From Microbacteriaceae bacterium (GTDB lineage Bacteria; Actinomycetota; Actinomycetes; Actinomycetales; Microbacteriaceae), in the NCBI GenBank assembly GCA_009925875.1, contig RFQD01000112.1, positions 1 to 5,116 of the forward strand: a stretch of DNA of 5,116 nt, given 5' to 3'. Below, piece after piece: positions 1 to 5,116 of this stretch. Every line of letters begins with the position of its first letter. Positions within the stretch are counted from its first letter, which is position 1. Under the pieces are notes generated by a model. It was not told where the DNA came from. It worked only from the letters and a program-made list of their open reading frames with translations, and made no database searches. The translations under genes were made by a program, and so were the position numbers.

Positions 1-477
1 CGTCGCATCAACGAAGGCGCCGCCATGATTCGGTCCAAAGGTGAGGCGGGAACGGGAGACGTTTCTGAGGCGACCAAGCACATTCGCAAAATCACGTCGG
101 AGATTCGTGCCCTGTCGTCAATGGCCGAGGACGAGCTCTTCGTCGCGGCGAAAGAGCTTCAGGCTCCGTACGAACTCGTTCGCGAGGTTGCGGCAACGGG
201 CAAGCTGCCCGTGGTTCTTTTCACTGCGGGCGGTGTAGCAACGCCGGCCGACGCGGCTATGATGATGCAACTCGGCGCCGATGGAGTCTTCGTTGGTTCG
301 GGTATCTTCAAATCGGGAAACCCGGCGGAGCGAGCCAAGGCCATCGTGAAGGCAACGACGTTCTTCGATGACCCCGCGGTCGTCACCGAGGCCTCGCGAG
401 GATTGGGTGAAGCCATGGTGGGCATCAACGTTTCCGACTTGCCCGCACCACACCGCCTTGCCGAGCGTGGCTGGTAG
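1..477 (+). CDS. pdxS: Pyridoxal 5'-phosphate synthase, PdxS synthase subunit (3' part)
   Basis: PdxS is the (beta/alpha)8-barrel subunit that builds pyridoxal 5'-phosphate (PLP) from ribose 5-phosphate, glyceraldehyde 3-phosphate and ammonia supplied by PdxT. It forms cytosolic dodecamers. The window opens inside the gene in frame 1, and 158 residues remain of a family length near 290-300, so roughly the first 135-140 residues lie upstream. The fragment begins [19 protein letters not shown]. The lysine at fragment residue 13 matches the second catalytic lysine (about Lys149 in Bacillus-type enzymes), which transfers the intermediate between active sites. AGGVATP (76-82) and [12 protein letters not shown] (92-103) are the conserved phosphate-binding loops of the late barrel strands. 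The first catalytic lysine is outside the window. The C-terminus [11 protein letters not shown] is the usual actinobacterial ending, so the 3' end is intact. The TAG stop lies inside the start region of pdxT. Identification is secure; only the 5' truncation by the window edge limits it. Confidence 0.98.
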   Translation, partial: RRINEGAAMIRSKGEAGTGDVSEATKHIRKITSEIRALSSMAEDELFVAAKELQAPYELVREVAATGKLPVVLFTAGGVATPADAAMMMQLGADGVFVGSGIFKSGNPAERAKAIVKATTFFDDPAVVTEASRGLGEAMVGINVSDLPAPHRLAERGW

Positions 478-1096
478 CACCGCACCGCGTATCGGCGTTC
501 TCGCGCTTCAGGGTGACGTGCGAGAGCATGTACTGACTTTGCGAGACATCGATATCGATGCGGTTCTCGTGCGTCGCCAGTCGGAGTTAGACCACATCGA
601 CGGACTCATCATCCCGGGCGGCGAATCGTCGGTGATGGACAAGCTTGCTCGCATTTTCGATCTATTTGACCCGTTGCGCCGTCGAATTTCTGAGGGTATG
701 CCGGTGTTGGGAACGTGTGCCGGGCTCATCATGCTGGCCAATAACGTGCTCGATGCCATCGACGGTCAACAATCCCTCGGGGGTATCGACGTGGATGTTC
801 GGCGCAACGCATTCGGCGCTCAAGTCGATTCGTTTGAGGTGGGAGTCTCTGCTCCGTCAATCGCCGACACTCCGCTCGCCGCAGCTTTCATTCGTGCTCC
901 CGTTGTGGAACGTGTCGGTCCCGGCGTCGAAGTCCTTGCTCAACTCGATGACGGGCGCGTCGTGGGCGTTCGACAGGGCAACGCAGTCGGAATCAGCTTT
1001 CATCCGGAAGTCGAAGGTGAAACTCGGGTTCATGAGTTCTTCGTCAGGTTAGTTGCTGAGCACGTGGCGTCGGCAGGTCGCTCGGCGCGACGGTAG
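467..1096 (+). CDS. pdxT: Pyridoxal 5'-phosphate synthase, PdxT glutaminase subunit
   Basis: PdxT is a class I glutamine amidotransferase. It hydrolyses glutamine and channels the ammonia into PdxS to make PLP. From the chosen start the protein has 209 residues, slightly above the family norm of about 190-200. Visible landmarks are the N-terminal strand [14 protein letters not shown] (8-21), the oxyanion/glutamine loop GGES (51-54), the nucleophile Cys84 in LGTCAGL, FIRAP (141-145), and the His179/Glu181 pair in SFHPE, so the Cys-His-Glu triad is complete. The start is GTG at 467, just before the conserved first strand and overlapping the pdxS stop by 11 bases. The reading frame is open back to an ATG at 368, but that would add 33 residues encoded inside pdxS with no family resemblance; TTG at 458 is a lesser alternative. 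No clear Shine-Dalgarno sequence precedes the start, so translation is probably coupled to pdxS. The last 10 residues (ASAGRSARR region) look like a poorly conserved tail. Confidence 0.96.
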   Translation: MAGSTAPRIGVLALQGDVREHVLTLRDIDIDAVLVRRQSELDHIDGLIIPGGESSVMDKLARIFDLFDPLRRRISEGMPVLGTCAGLIMLANNVLDAIDGQQSLGGIDVDVRRNAFGAQVDSFEVGVSAPSIADTPLAAAFIRAPVVERVGPGVEVLAQLDDGRVVGVRQGNAVGISFHPEVEGETRVHEFFVRLVAEHVASAGRSARR

Positions 1097-1097
1097 T

Positions 1098-1103
1098 TAG
1101 AAT
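1098..1103 (+). promoter_or_regulatory. Predicted -10 element (TAGAAT) of a leaderless yebC promoter
   Basis: TAGAAT differs from the sigma-70/SigA consensus TATAAT at one position. It begins 2 bases after the pdxT TAG stop. Its last base is 7 bases before the A of the yebC ATG, so the normal initiation distance would place the transcript start at or within a base of the start codon, giving a leaderless mRNA. This agrees with the absence of a Shine-Dalgarno sequence before yebC. No good -35 hexamer is seen at 16-18 bases upstream (AGGTCG or nearby), as is common for actinobacterial promoters. The promoter is inferred from position and sequence only. Confidence 0.6.
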
Positions 1104-1110
1104 CGTCGTT

Positions 1111-1869
1111 ATGTCTGGACACTCCAAATGGGCAACAACGAAGCACAAAAAAGCTGTCATTGACGCTCGACGTGCAAAGTCATTTGCAAAGCTGATCAAG
1201 AACATCGAAGTAGCTGCCAAGCTCGGTGGGGCCGATTTGAGCGGTAACCCGACGCTGGTAGACGCCATCCAAAAAGCAAAAAAGACAAGCGTTCCTAACG
1301 ACAACATCGACCGGGCGGTCAAACGCGGGGCAGGTCTTTCCGGTGACGCGGTTGATTACCACACCATCATGTACGAGGGTTATGGCCCGAACGGTGTCGC
1401 TCTTCTGATTGAGTGTTTGACCGACAACAAGAATCGTGCCGCCGCGGAGGTTCGGACTGCCATGTCGCGTAATGGTGGAACGATGGCGGACCCCGGATCG
1501 GTCGCATATAACTTCAGTCGCAAGGGGGTCATCCGTGTCTCGTCTGAAGGAGGCGTGACGGAGGATGACATCCTCGCAGCGGTTTTGGATGCGGGCGCGG
1601 AGGATGTCTCCCTCCAGGGCGGTACTTTCGAAATCATTACGGACACAGCCAATTTGGTGCAGGTTCGCACGGCGCTGCAGACTGCAGGAATTGACTATGA
1701 GTCGGCGGACAGCGAATTCGTGCCGAATTTGGCAGTAGAAATCGAAGCTGAAACTGCGCGCAAAGTATTCAAGCTGATTGAGGCCCTCGAAGATTCGGAC
1801 GACGTGCAAAACGTGTTCAGCAATTTTGATCTGTCCGACGCTGTCCTTGCCGAGCTTGAACAAGAGTAG
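1111..1869 (+). CDS. yebC: YebC/PmpR family (TACO1-like) translation or regulatory protein
   Basis: This is a full-length 252-residue member of the YebC/PmpR/TACO1 family (usual length about 240-250). The N-terminal helical domain starts with the signature [15 protein letters not shown] and continues to about residue 75, including NPTL, IQKAKK and [13 protein letters not shown]. The most conserved block, [14 protein letters not shown] (88-101) followed by LTDNKNR (103-109), opens the alpha/beta domains. The C-terminal part ends with [16 protein letters not shown] (226-241). Family members were long annotated as transcriptional regulators (PmpR). More recent work, including on mitochondrial TACO1, assigns a ribosome-associated role in easing stalls at proline-rich stretches. 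Which applies here cannot be read from the sequence. The ATG has no Shine-Dalgarno sequence but sits 7 bases after a TAGAAT hexamer, suggesting leaderless translation. The gene is 14 bases downstream of pdxT and 14 bases upstream of ruvC, the usual actinobacterial position just ahead of ruvCAB. Confidence 0.97.
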   Translation: MSGHSKWATTKHKKAVIDARRAKSFAKLIKNIEVAAKLGGADLSGNPTLVDAIQKAKKTSVPNDNIDRAVKRGAGLSGDAVDYHTIMYEGYGPNGVALLIECLTDNKNRAAAEVRTAMSRNGGTMADPGSVAYNFSRKGVIRVSSEGGVTEDDILAAVLDAGAEDVSLQGGTFEIITDTANLVQVRTALQTAGIDYESADSEFVPNLAVEIEAETARKVFKLIEALEDSDDVQNVFSNFDLSDAVLAELEQE

Positions 1870-1873
1870 ACGC

Positions 1874-1877
1874 GGAG
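1874..1877 (+). promoter_or_regulatory. Ribosome binding site of ruvC (GGAG)
   Basis: GGAG lies 6 bases before the ruvC GTG at 1884, a good Shine-Dalgarno core at normal spacing. It is one of the clearest ribosome binding sites in the window and supports GTG 1884 as the start. It falls in the 14-base gap after the yebC stop. Confidence 0.65.
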
Positions 1878-1883
1878 TTCTGC

Positions 1884-2462
1884 GTGCGCATTCTCGGAGT
1901 TGACCCGGGACTCACGCGTTGCGGGGTAGGTGTCATTGACGTGAGCCCGGCGGGCGCACTGACTCTCGTTCATGTCGAGGTCGTGCAGACGCCGTCGTCG
2001 AGCGAGGCTCCGACCAGACTGCTCTCGATGAGAGAGGCTTTCGTCCGTCTGTTCGACACTTTCGAACCGGACCGGGTGGCACTCGAACGCGTATTTGCTC
2101 AGCAGAACCTTCGCTCCGTCATGGGCACCGCTCAGGTGTCGGGTCTTCTTCTTGCTGAAGCGGCGGGCCGAAAAATCGGAGTCGACCTACACACTCCAAC
2201 CGAAGTGAAGGCCGCGGTTTCGGGCTCGGGGCGTGCGAACAAGGCTCAAGTCGCCGTTATGGTGCGCCGAATTCTGATGATGGGGAATGAATCGTTGTTG
2301 CCCGATGCGACGGATGCCTTGGCACTGGCCATCTGCAACGTGTGGCGAGGTGGCGCGGGAGTCGGTGGTGGCTCGCGCGGTGTCACGTCGCAACTAACCC
2401 CGGCTCAACGACGTTGGAGGGACGCGGAGAGCCTCGCTCGCCGAAACCGTTCTGCACACTAG
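1884..2462 (+). CDS. ruvC: Crossover junction endodeoxyribonuclease RuvC (Holliday junction resolvase)
   Basis: RuvC is a dimeric, Mg2+-dependent RNase H-fold nuclease. It cuts symmetric strands of Holliday junctions, working with RuvAB at the end of recombinational repair. The 192-residue protein carries all four expected acidic catalytic residues: Asp7 in RILGVDPGLTRCG, Glu68 in VALERVFAQQN, and Asp141 and Asp144 in LPDATDALALAI. GTAQVSG (81-87) and the basic segment GSGRANKAQV (114-123) are also family-typical. The enzyme is about 20 residues longer than the 173-residue E. coli protein. The excess is a Gly/Arg-rich tail from about residue 155, containing GGGSRG and LTPAQRRWRDAE, which resembles tails of related actinobacterial proteins and may contact DNA (inference). 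Asn152 stands where many homologues have His (AICH); this is not one of the four metal ligands. The GTG start is supported by a GGAG 6 bases upstream and by the first residue falling directly before the conserved first strand. Confidence 0.97.
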   Translation: MRILGVDPGLTRCGVGVIDVSPAGALTLVHVEVVQTPSSSEAPTRLLSMREAFVRLFDTFEPDRVALERVFAQQNLRSVMGTAQVSGLLLAEAAGRKIGVDLHTPTEVKAAVSGSGRANKAQVAVMVRRILMMGNESLLPDATDALALAICNVWRGGAGVGGGSRGVTSQLTPAQRRWRDAESLARRNRSAH

Positions 2463-2471
2463 TCTTCAGCC

Positions 2472-3098
2472 GTGATTGCGTCGCTTCGTGGTGAGATTCG
2501 CGCGACGACGACATCCGGCTGTGTCGTGGATGTCGGAGGAGTCGGATTCGCGGTTGCCCTCACGCCAGCGCACGCCCGAGCGCTCCAAATGGGGGTTGAG
2601 TGTGAATTCTTAACTCGGCTCATCGTGAGGGAAGATGCCATGCAACTTTTTGGCTTCGAATCTGAAGGTCACCTGGGCATATTCGATGCGTTGTTGACGG
2701 TGAGTGGGATCGGCCCACGCTCGGCCTTGGCTGTGCTCAGTGAGCTCACTCCAGGGCAGATTTATTCCGCTGTCGCGGACGAGGATGACGCACCGTTCCG
2801 AAAGGTTTCTGGCATTGGTCCAAAAACCGCCAAGCTCGTCGTTGTGTCTCTTGCCGGTCGACTCACTCATCTTCTTGCCGGAGATCGACCCGAGGAAGCT
2901 TCTGCGTTGGGCGATGCCGTGCCGCCACCGAGCGCCGTGGCAGCACAGGTGGTGGCAGCCCTCATCGGGCTTGGCTGGAATGAGAAAGTTGCGAGTGATG
3001 CTGTTCAACGCAGTGTGACGGACGCACCGATGCTCGATGCCGCTTCGCTTCTACGCGCCACTCTGTCGCAACTGGGTACACCCGGGTCACCTTCATGA
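2472..3098 (+). CDS. ruvA: Holliday junction branch migration protein RuvA
   Basis: RuvA binds the four-way junction as a tetramer, holds it in an open square and loads the RuvB motor. The 208-residue length is normal. Domain I (about 1-64) is the OB-fold, beginning MIASLRGEI and including [10 protein letters not shown] (19-28). The acidic pin that separates strands is visible as Glu54-Asp55 in [11 protein letters not shown]. Domain II holds two helix-hairpin-helix DNA-binding motifs, [13 protein letters not shown] (77-89) and [13 protein letters not shown] (112-124). After a flexible Pro/Ala-rich linker (about 135-155), domain III (about 156-200, with [12 protein letters not shown]) is the RuvB-contacting helical domain. 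GTG at 2472 is the first usable start after the in-frame ruvC TAG stop, only 9 bases away. No clear Shine-Dalgarno sequence is present, so coupling to ruvC is likely. The stop overlaps the ruvB start. Confidence 0.97.
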   Translation: MIASLRGEIRATTTSGCVVDVGGVGFAVALTPAHARALQMGVECEFLTRLIVREDAMQLFGFESEGHLGIFDALLTVSGIGPRSALAVLSELTPGQIYSAVADEDDAPFRKVSGIGPKTAKLVVVSLAGRLTHLLAGDRPEEASALGDAVPPPSAVAAQVVAALIGLGWNEKVASDAVQRSVTDAPMLDAASLLRATLSQLGTPGSPS

Positions 3099-4123
3099 AC
3101 GATCAGCCTGACATTGTGAACCCCGAGGCAATCGACCCTGGTGAGATTGCCTACGACGGCGCGCTTCGACCACACTCATTGCAGGATTTTGTTGGGCAGA
3201 CCAAGGTGGTCGGTCAGCTTGGTGTACTTCTGAAGGCGGCGGACTCTGCTGGGCGTGCGCCGGACCACATATTGTTAGCGGGCCCACCGGGGCTCGGCAA
3301 AACGACTCTGGCAATGATTGTGGCTCGTGAGGGCAACAGGCCCATGAGACTCTCGAGCGGTCCGGCAATTTCGCATGCGGGAGACCTGGCCGCACTGTTG
3401 TCGTCGCTGCAACCGGGTGACGTTCTCTTCATTGACGAAATTCATCGGATGGCCAAGTCTGCCGAAGAGATGTTGTACCTGGCCATGGAGGATTTTCGAG
3501 TCGACATCATGGTGGGCAAAGGTGTCGGAGCCACGTCGATTCCTCTGGAACTTCCCGCTTTTACTCTCGTCGGTGCCACGACGCGAACTGGCTTGCTGGC
3601 CAGCCCTTTGCGCGATCGCTTTGGTTTCACCGGTCATCTTGAGTTCTATTCGACGGAGGAGCTCCTGCATGTCGTGACACGTTCGGCTGCACTTCTGGAG
3701 TTGACGCTTCCAGCCTCTGCACTTCAAGAAATTGCGGGTCGATCTCGTGGGACACCCCGCATTGCGAACCGCCTATTACGCCGAGTAAGGGATTTTTTGG
3801 AGGTACATCCTTCGACTCCACCACACGAGGCCGCGGACGCGGCATTGACGCTCTATGACGTGGACAAGCGAGGACTCGATCGCCTCGATAGATCGGTGCT
3901 CGACGCGCTCATTGTTCGTTTTGGTGGGGGACCGGTCGGCGTCAGTTCGTTGGCCGTCTCGATTGGTGAAGACGCGGAAACGATTGAGGCGGTCGTCGAA
4001 CCGTTCTTGATTCGAGAGGGTCTCATGACTCGTACGTCTCGGGGCCGAATTGCGACGGATGCAGCTTACGAGCACCTCGGTCACCGTCGTTCTGCGCCAC
4101 CGGCTCCGACGTCGTTGTTCTAA
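3095..4123 (+). CDS. ruvB: Holliday junction branch migration ATPase RuvB
   Basis: RuvB is the hexameric AAA+ motor that, with RuvA, drives branch migration by pumping duplex DNA through its ring. At 342 residues it is a normal length. Landmarks in order are [11 protein letters not shown] (25-35), Walker A GPPGLGKT (63-70, Lys69), the [15 protein letters not shown] block (87-102), Walker B LFIDEIHR (111-118, Asp114 and Glu115), sensor 1 GATTRTG (160-166), the arginine-finger loop SPLRDRFG (170-177), sensor 2 [13 protein letters not shown] (218-230), and the C-terminal winged-helix DNA-binding domain with [12 protein letters not shown] (276-287) and TSRGRIAT (314-321). In the last motif Ser replaces the Pro of the usual TPRGR. 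All catalytic residues are present, so the enzyme should be active. The ATG overlaps the ruvA stop as ATGA; no strong Shine-Dalgarno sequence is seen, so translation is probably coupled. It is the last gene before a 76-base gap holding a new promoter. Confidence 0.98.
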   Translation: MNDQPDIVNPEAIDPGEIAYDGALRPHSLQDFVGQTKVVGQLGVLLKAADSAGRAPDHILLAGPPGLGKTTLAMIVAREGNRPMRLSSGPAISHAGDLAALLSSLQPGDVLFIDEIHRMAKSAEEMLYLAMEDFRVDIMVGKGVGATSIPLELPAFTLVGATTRTGLLASPLRDRFGFTGHLEFYSTEELLHVVTRSAALLELTLPASALQEIAGRSRGTPRIANRLLRRVRDFLEVHPSTPPHEAADAALTLYDVDKRGLDRLDRSVLDALIVRFGGGPVGVSSLAVSIGEDAETIEAVVEPFLIREGLMTRTSRGRIATDAAYEHLGHRRSAPPAPTSLF

Positions 4124-4144
4124 TTTATGAAGTCCGGTGTGACC

Positions 4145-4150
4145 TATACT
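4145..4150 (+). promoter_or_regulatory. Predicted -10 element (TATACT) of a yajC-secD promoter
   Basis: TATACT is one base from the TATAAT consensus and lies 22 bases after the ruvB stop, in the only sizeable gap of the window. Transcription would start near 4157, giving a leader of about 43 bases before the yajC ATG. No convincing -35 hexamer is seen at normal spacing (the AT-rich TAATTTATGA occupies the area). It would make yajC-secD a unit separable from ruvCAB. This is prediction from sequence only. Confidence 0.5.
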
Positions 4151-4153
4151 GAA

Positions 4154-4171
4154 CGGGCGCGACTGCGCCTG
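4154..4171 (+). other. Small GC-rich hairpin in the ruvB-yajC gap
   Basis: CGGGCGC (4154-4160) can pair with GCGCCTG (4165-4171) around a GACT loop, giving seven base pairs including one G-U. It lies 30 bases past the ruvB stop and starts at about the predicted transcript start of yajC. A second, weaker pair, ACTTT (4174-4178) with AAAGT (4183-4187), follows directly. No run of Ts follows the first stem, so a classical intrinsic terminator is not supported. It could be a weak attenuator for ruvB readthrough or a 5'-end structure of the yajC mRNA. Confidence 0.4.
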
Positions 4172-4199
4172 AAACTTTAGTGAAAGTAGTCCAACGACC

Positions 4200-4499
4200 A
4201 TGCAATTTGACTTCACCACAATCCTCATGATTGCCGTACTCGGTGTGCTGGTTATTTTTATGATTCGTAATGGACGCAAGCGTCAGAAAGACGCGCTGGA
4301 ATTGCAGAAGAAAGTCGTGACCGGCGCGTCGGTTATGACGAGCTTTGGTGTGTACGCCACCGTCAAGTCGATTGACGAAGCAGAGAACAAAGTTGTTCTC
4401 GAAATCTCTCCAAAAACCACGATGACAGTAGCGCGACAGGCTGTCGTTCGCGTTCTCGATGACGTGGACGCTCCTGCCGCGGACGAGTCCAAGAAGTAG
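4200..4499 (+). CDS. yajC: Preprotein translocase subunit YajC
   Basis: YajC is a small single-span membrane protein that associates with SecDF and the SecYEG translocon. The 99-residue length is typical. One hydrophobic segment spans about residues 6-22 (TTILMIAVLGVLVIFMI) and is followed at once by the basic stretch RNGRKRQKD, which by the positive-inside rule places the rest in the cytoplasm. The soluble domain shows the family pattern VVTGASVMTSFGVYATVKSI (39-58), then VLEISPKTTMTVAR (66-79). The RPQQ/RPQM motif often found just after the membrane span is absent and replaced by RNG. The C-terminus is short, acidic then lysine-rich (DDVDAPAADESKK). No clear Shine-Dalgarno sequence precedes the ATG; GAAAG at 4182-4186 is weak and distant. 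The location directly upstream of secD strongly supports the call. Codons are somewhat more AT-rich than in the neighbouring genes, in part because of the hydrophobic segment. Confidence 0.94.
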   Translation: MQFDFTTILMIAVLGVLVIFMIRNGRKRQKDALELQKKVVTGASVMTSFGVYATVKSIDEAENKVVLEISPKTTMTVARQAVVRVLDDVDAPAADESKK

Positions 4500-4520
4500 T
4501 TTTCGTCGACGGAGCGCCGG

Positions 4521-4533
4521 CACACACACCCCC
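4521..4533 (+). repeat. Short simple-sequence tract (CA)4-C5 in the secD leader
   Basis: Four CA units run into five Cs in the 58-base gap between yajC and secD. An 8-base palindrome, CGTCGACG (4504-4511), lies just upstream. The tract contains no gene and sits 8 bases before the AAAGG ribosome binding site of secD. It may keep the leader unstructured, or may simply be chance low complexity. Confidence 0.5.
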
Positions 4534-4541
4534 ACGAGACA

Positions 4542-4546
4542 AAAGG
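4542..4546 (+). promoter_or_regulatory. Ribosome binding site of secD (AAAGG)
   Basis: AAAGG lies 11 bases before GTG 4558, near the upper end of useful Shine-Dalgarno spacing. It supports GTG 4558 as the start and separate translation initiation of secD after the 58-base gap from yajC. Confidence 0.5.
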
Positions 4547-4557
4547 CGATTACCCCT

Positions 4558-5116
4558 GTGGCCAAGCAATCATCTTCACGTTCGGCATGGCGCCCGCTCG
4601 TCTGGCTCCTCGTCCTCATCGTCGCACTCATCGGTGCTAACGGAGCGGGGGTTTTGTGGAGCGGTGCTAGTTGGACGCCAAAGCTGGCGCTCGACCTCGA
4701 GGGTGGAACACAAATTGTTCTGACACCCACGCTGCAAAGTGGCGAAACGGTCAGTGCGGAGCAACTCACGCAAGCCGTGTCGATCATTCGTCAGCGAATT
4801 GATGCCGCGGGTGTTTCCGAGTCCGAAATCAACACGCAGGGTAGTAACAACATCGTGGTGTCGATTCCGGGTCAGCCCGACGATCAAACCTTGGCTCGCA
4901 TTCAGGCGTCAGCAAAGCTCGATTTTCGTCCGGTTCTCGTCGCCGGAGCTCCCTCCTCGGAGCAGGTTGGACCCGATGGAGCAACGATCACCCCGACCTA
5001 CGACCCGACACTGCCCAACACTCCGAGCATCGCGCCGTCAAACGCGTCTGACTTGAACTGGATTACACCCGAGCTACAGTCGCGATACTTGGCCTTCACG
5101 TGTGGATCAGAGGCGG
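4558..5116 (+). CDS. secD: Protein translocase subunit SecD (5' part)
   Basis: SecD pairs with SecF to form a proton-driven membrane complex that helps pull proteins through SecYEG from the outer face of the membrane. The window holds the first 186 codons in frame 1, with no stop before the right edge; actinobacterial SecD proteins are usually well over 500 residues. The N-terminus begins (GTG)AKQSSSRSAWRP, a short basic cytoplasmic tail, followed by the first membrane helix at about 14-33 (LVWLLVLIVALIGANG). The signature LALDLEGGT (43-51), equivalent to LGLDLRGG, opens the large extracytoplasmic P1 domain. IRQRIDAAGVSE (77-88), NIVVSIPG (98-105) and AKLDFRPVL (119-127) are typical. A Pro/Thr/Ser-rich segment at about 130-165 matches the variable, poorly ordered insertion seen in actinobacterial SecD, followed by DLNWITPELQ. 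An upstream AAAGG and the position of the first helix favour GTG 4558. secF would be expected next downstream. Confidence 0.95.
   Translation, partial: MAKQSSSRSAWRPLVWLLVLIVALIGANGAGVLWSGASWTPKLALDLEGGTQIVLTPTLQSGETVSAEQLTQAVSIIRQRIDAAGVSESEINTQGSNNIVVSIPGQPDDQTLARIQASAKLDFRPVLVAGAPSSEQVGPDGATITPTYDPTLPNTPSIAPSNASDLNWITPELQSRYLAFTCGSEA

Noticed and set aside
368..466. ATG at 368 as the pdxT start
   Set aside because: It would add 33 residues encoded out of frame inside pdxS, with Trp/Pro/His-rich composition and no match to PdxT N-termini. GTG 467 places the start just before the conserved first strand.
1807..1818. SOS-box-like CAAAACGTGTTC shortly upstream of ruvC
   Set aside because: The left half-site has two mismatches, and the bases encode the highly conserved QNVF of the YebC C-terminus, which explains the sequence.
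1180..1863. Long minus-strand open frame (227 codons) opposite yebC
   Set aside because: The plus strand encodes a full-length, clearly conserved YebC. The minus-strand translation has no recognisable domain or ribosome binding site and is Cys/Arg/Leu-rich, as expected for the complement of coding sequence.
2051..2067. Perfect inverted repeat GTTCGA-N5-TCGAAC inside ruvC
   Set aside because: The half-sites are in the opposite order to the actinobacterial SOS box (TCGAAC-N4-GTTCGA), the spacer is 5 bases, and it lies in coding sequence for LFDTFEP. Probably chance.
3080..3087. Palindrome ACCCGGGT just before ruvB
   Set aside because: It is an 8-base palindrome within the last codons of ruvA with no matching T-run or known operator; it is too short to interpret.
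4504..4511. Palindrome CGTCGACG after the yajC stop
   Set aside because: It cannot form a stable hairpin because there is no loop, and no T-tract follows, so it is not a terminator.
4125..4787. Long minus-strand open frame (220 codons) opposite yajC and secD
   Set aside because: It spans two recognised plus-strand genes and their gap, resembles no known protein, and is a by-product of codon bias.

Overview
The window is about 5.1 kb of housekeeping DNA from an actinobacterium, most likely of the family Microbacteriaceae. This placement is inferred from gene order and protein wording: the PdxS C-terminus ending in PHRLAERGW, the actinobacterial YebC N-terminus [13 protein letters not shown], and RuvB with [12 protein letters not shown] and a C-terminal TSLF. 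Base composition, estimated by eye, is mid-50s % GC. That is low for the family and would fit a freshwater or low-GC lineage, but this is only a guess. All genes are on the + strand and coding is nearly continuous.

Region 1 (1-1096): the 3' part of pdxS, overlapped by pdxT. Together they encode the two-subunit pyridoxal 5'-phosphate (vitamin B6) synthase. Region 2 (1098-4123): yebC (a translation or regulatory factor), then ruvC, ruvA and ruvB, the complete Holliday-junction branch-migration and resolution machinery. A good -10 hexamer (TAGAAT) lies 7 bases before the yebC ATG, so yebC-ruvCAB probably starts with a leaderless mRNA. ruvC follows yebC by 14 bases, ruvA follows ruvC by 9 bases in the same frame, and ruvB overlaps ruvA by ATGA. 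Region 3 (4124-5116): a 76-base gap with a TATACT -10 hexamer and a small hairpin, then yajC and the 5' part of secD, which encode accessory membrane proteins of the Sec translocon. secD runs off the window.

The longest stretch without a gene is 76 bases, so no large non-coding region remains unexplained. No tRNA, rRNA, mobile element, CRISPR array or phage gene was seen. No novel system is evident: this is a conserved actinobacterial neighbourhood. The points worth a second look are small: the leaderless yebC promoter, the promoter and hairpin leader of yajC, a strong preference for TAG stop codons, and a weak LexA-box-like site inside ruvC.
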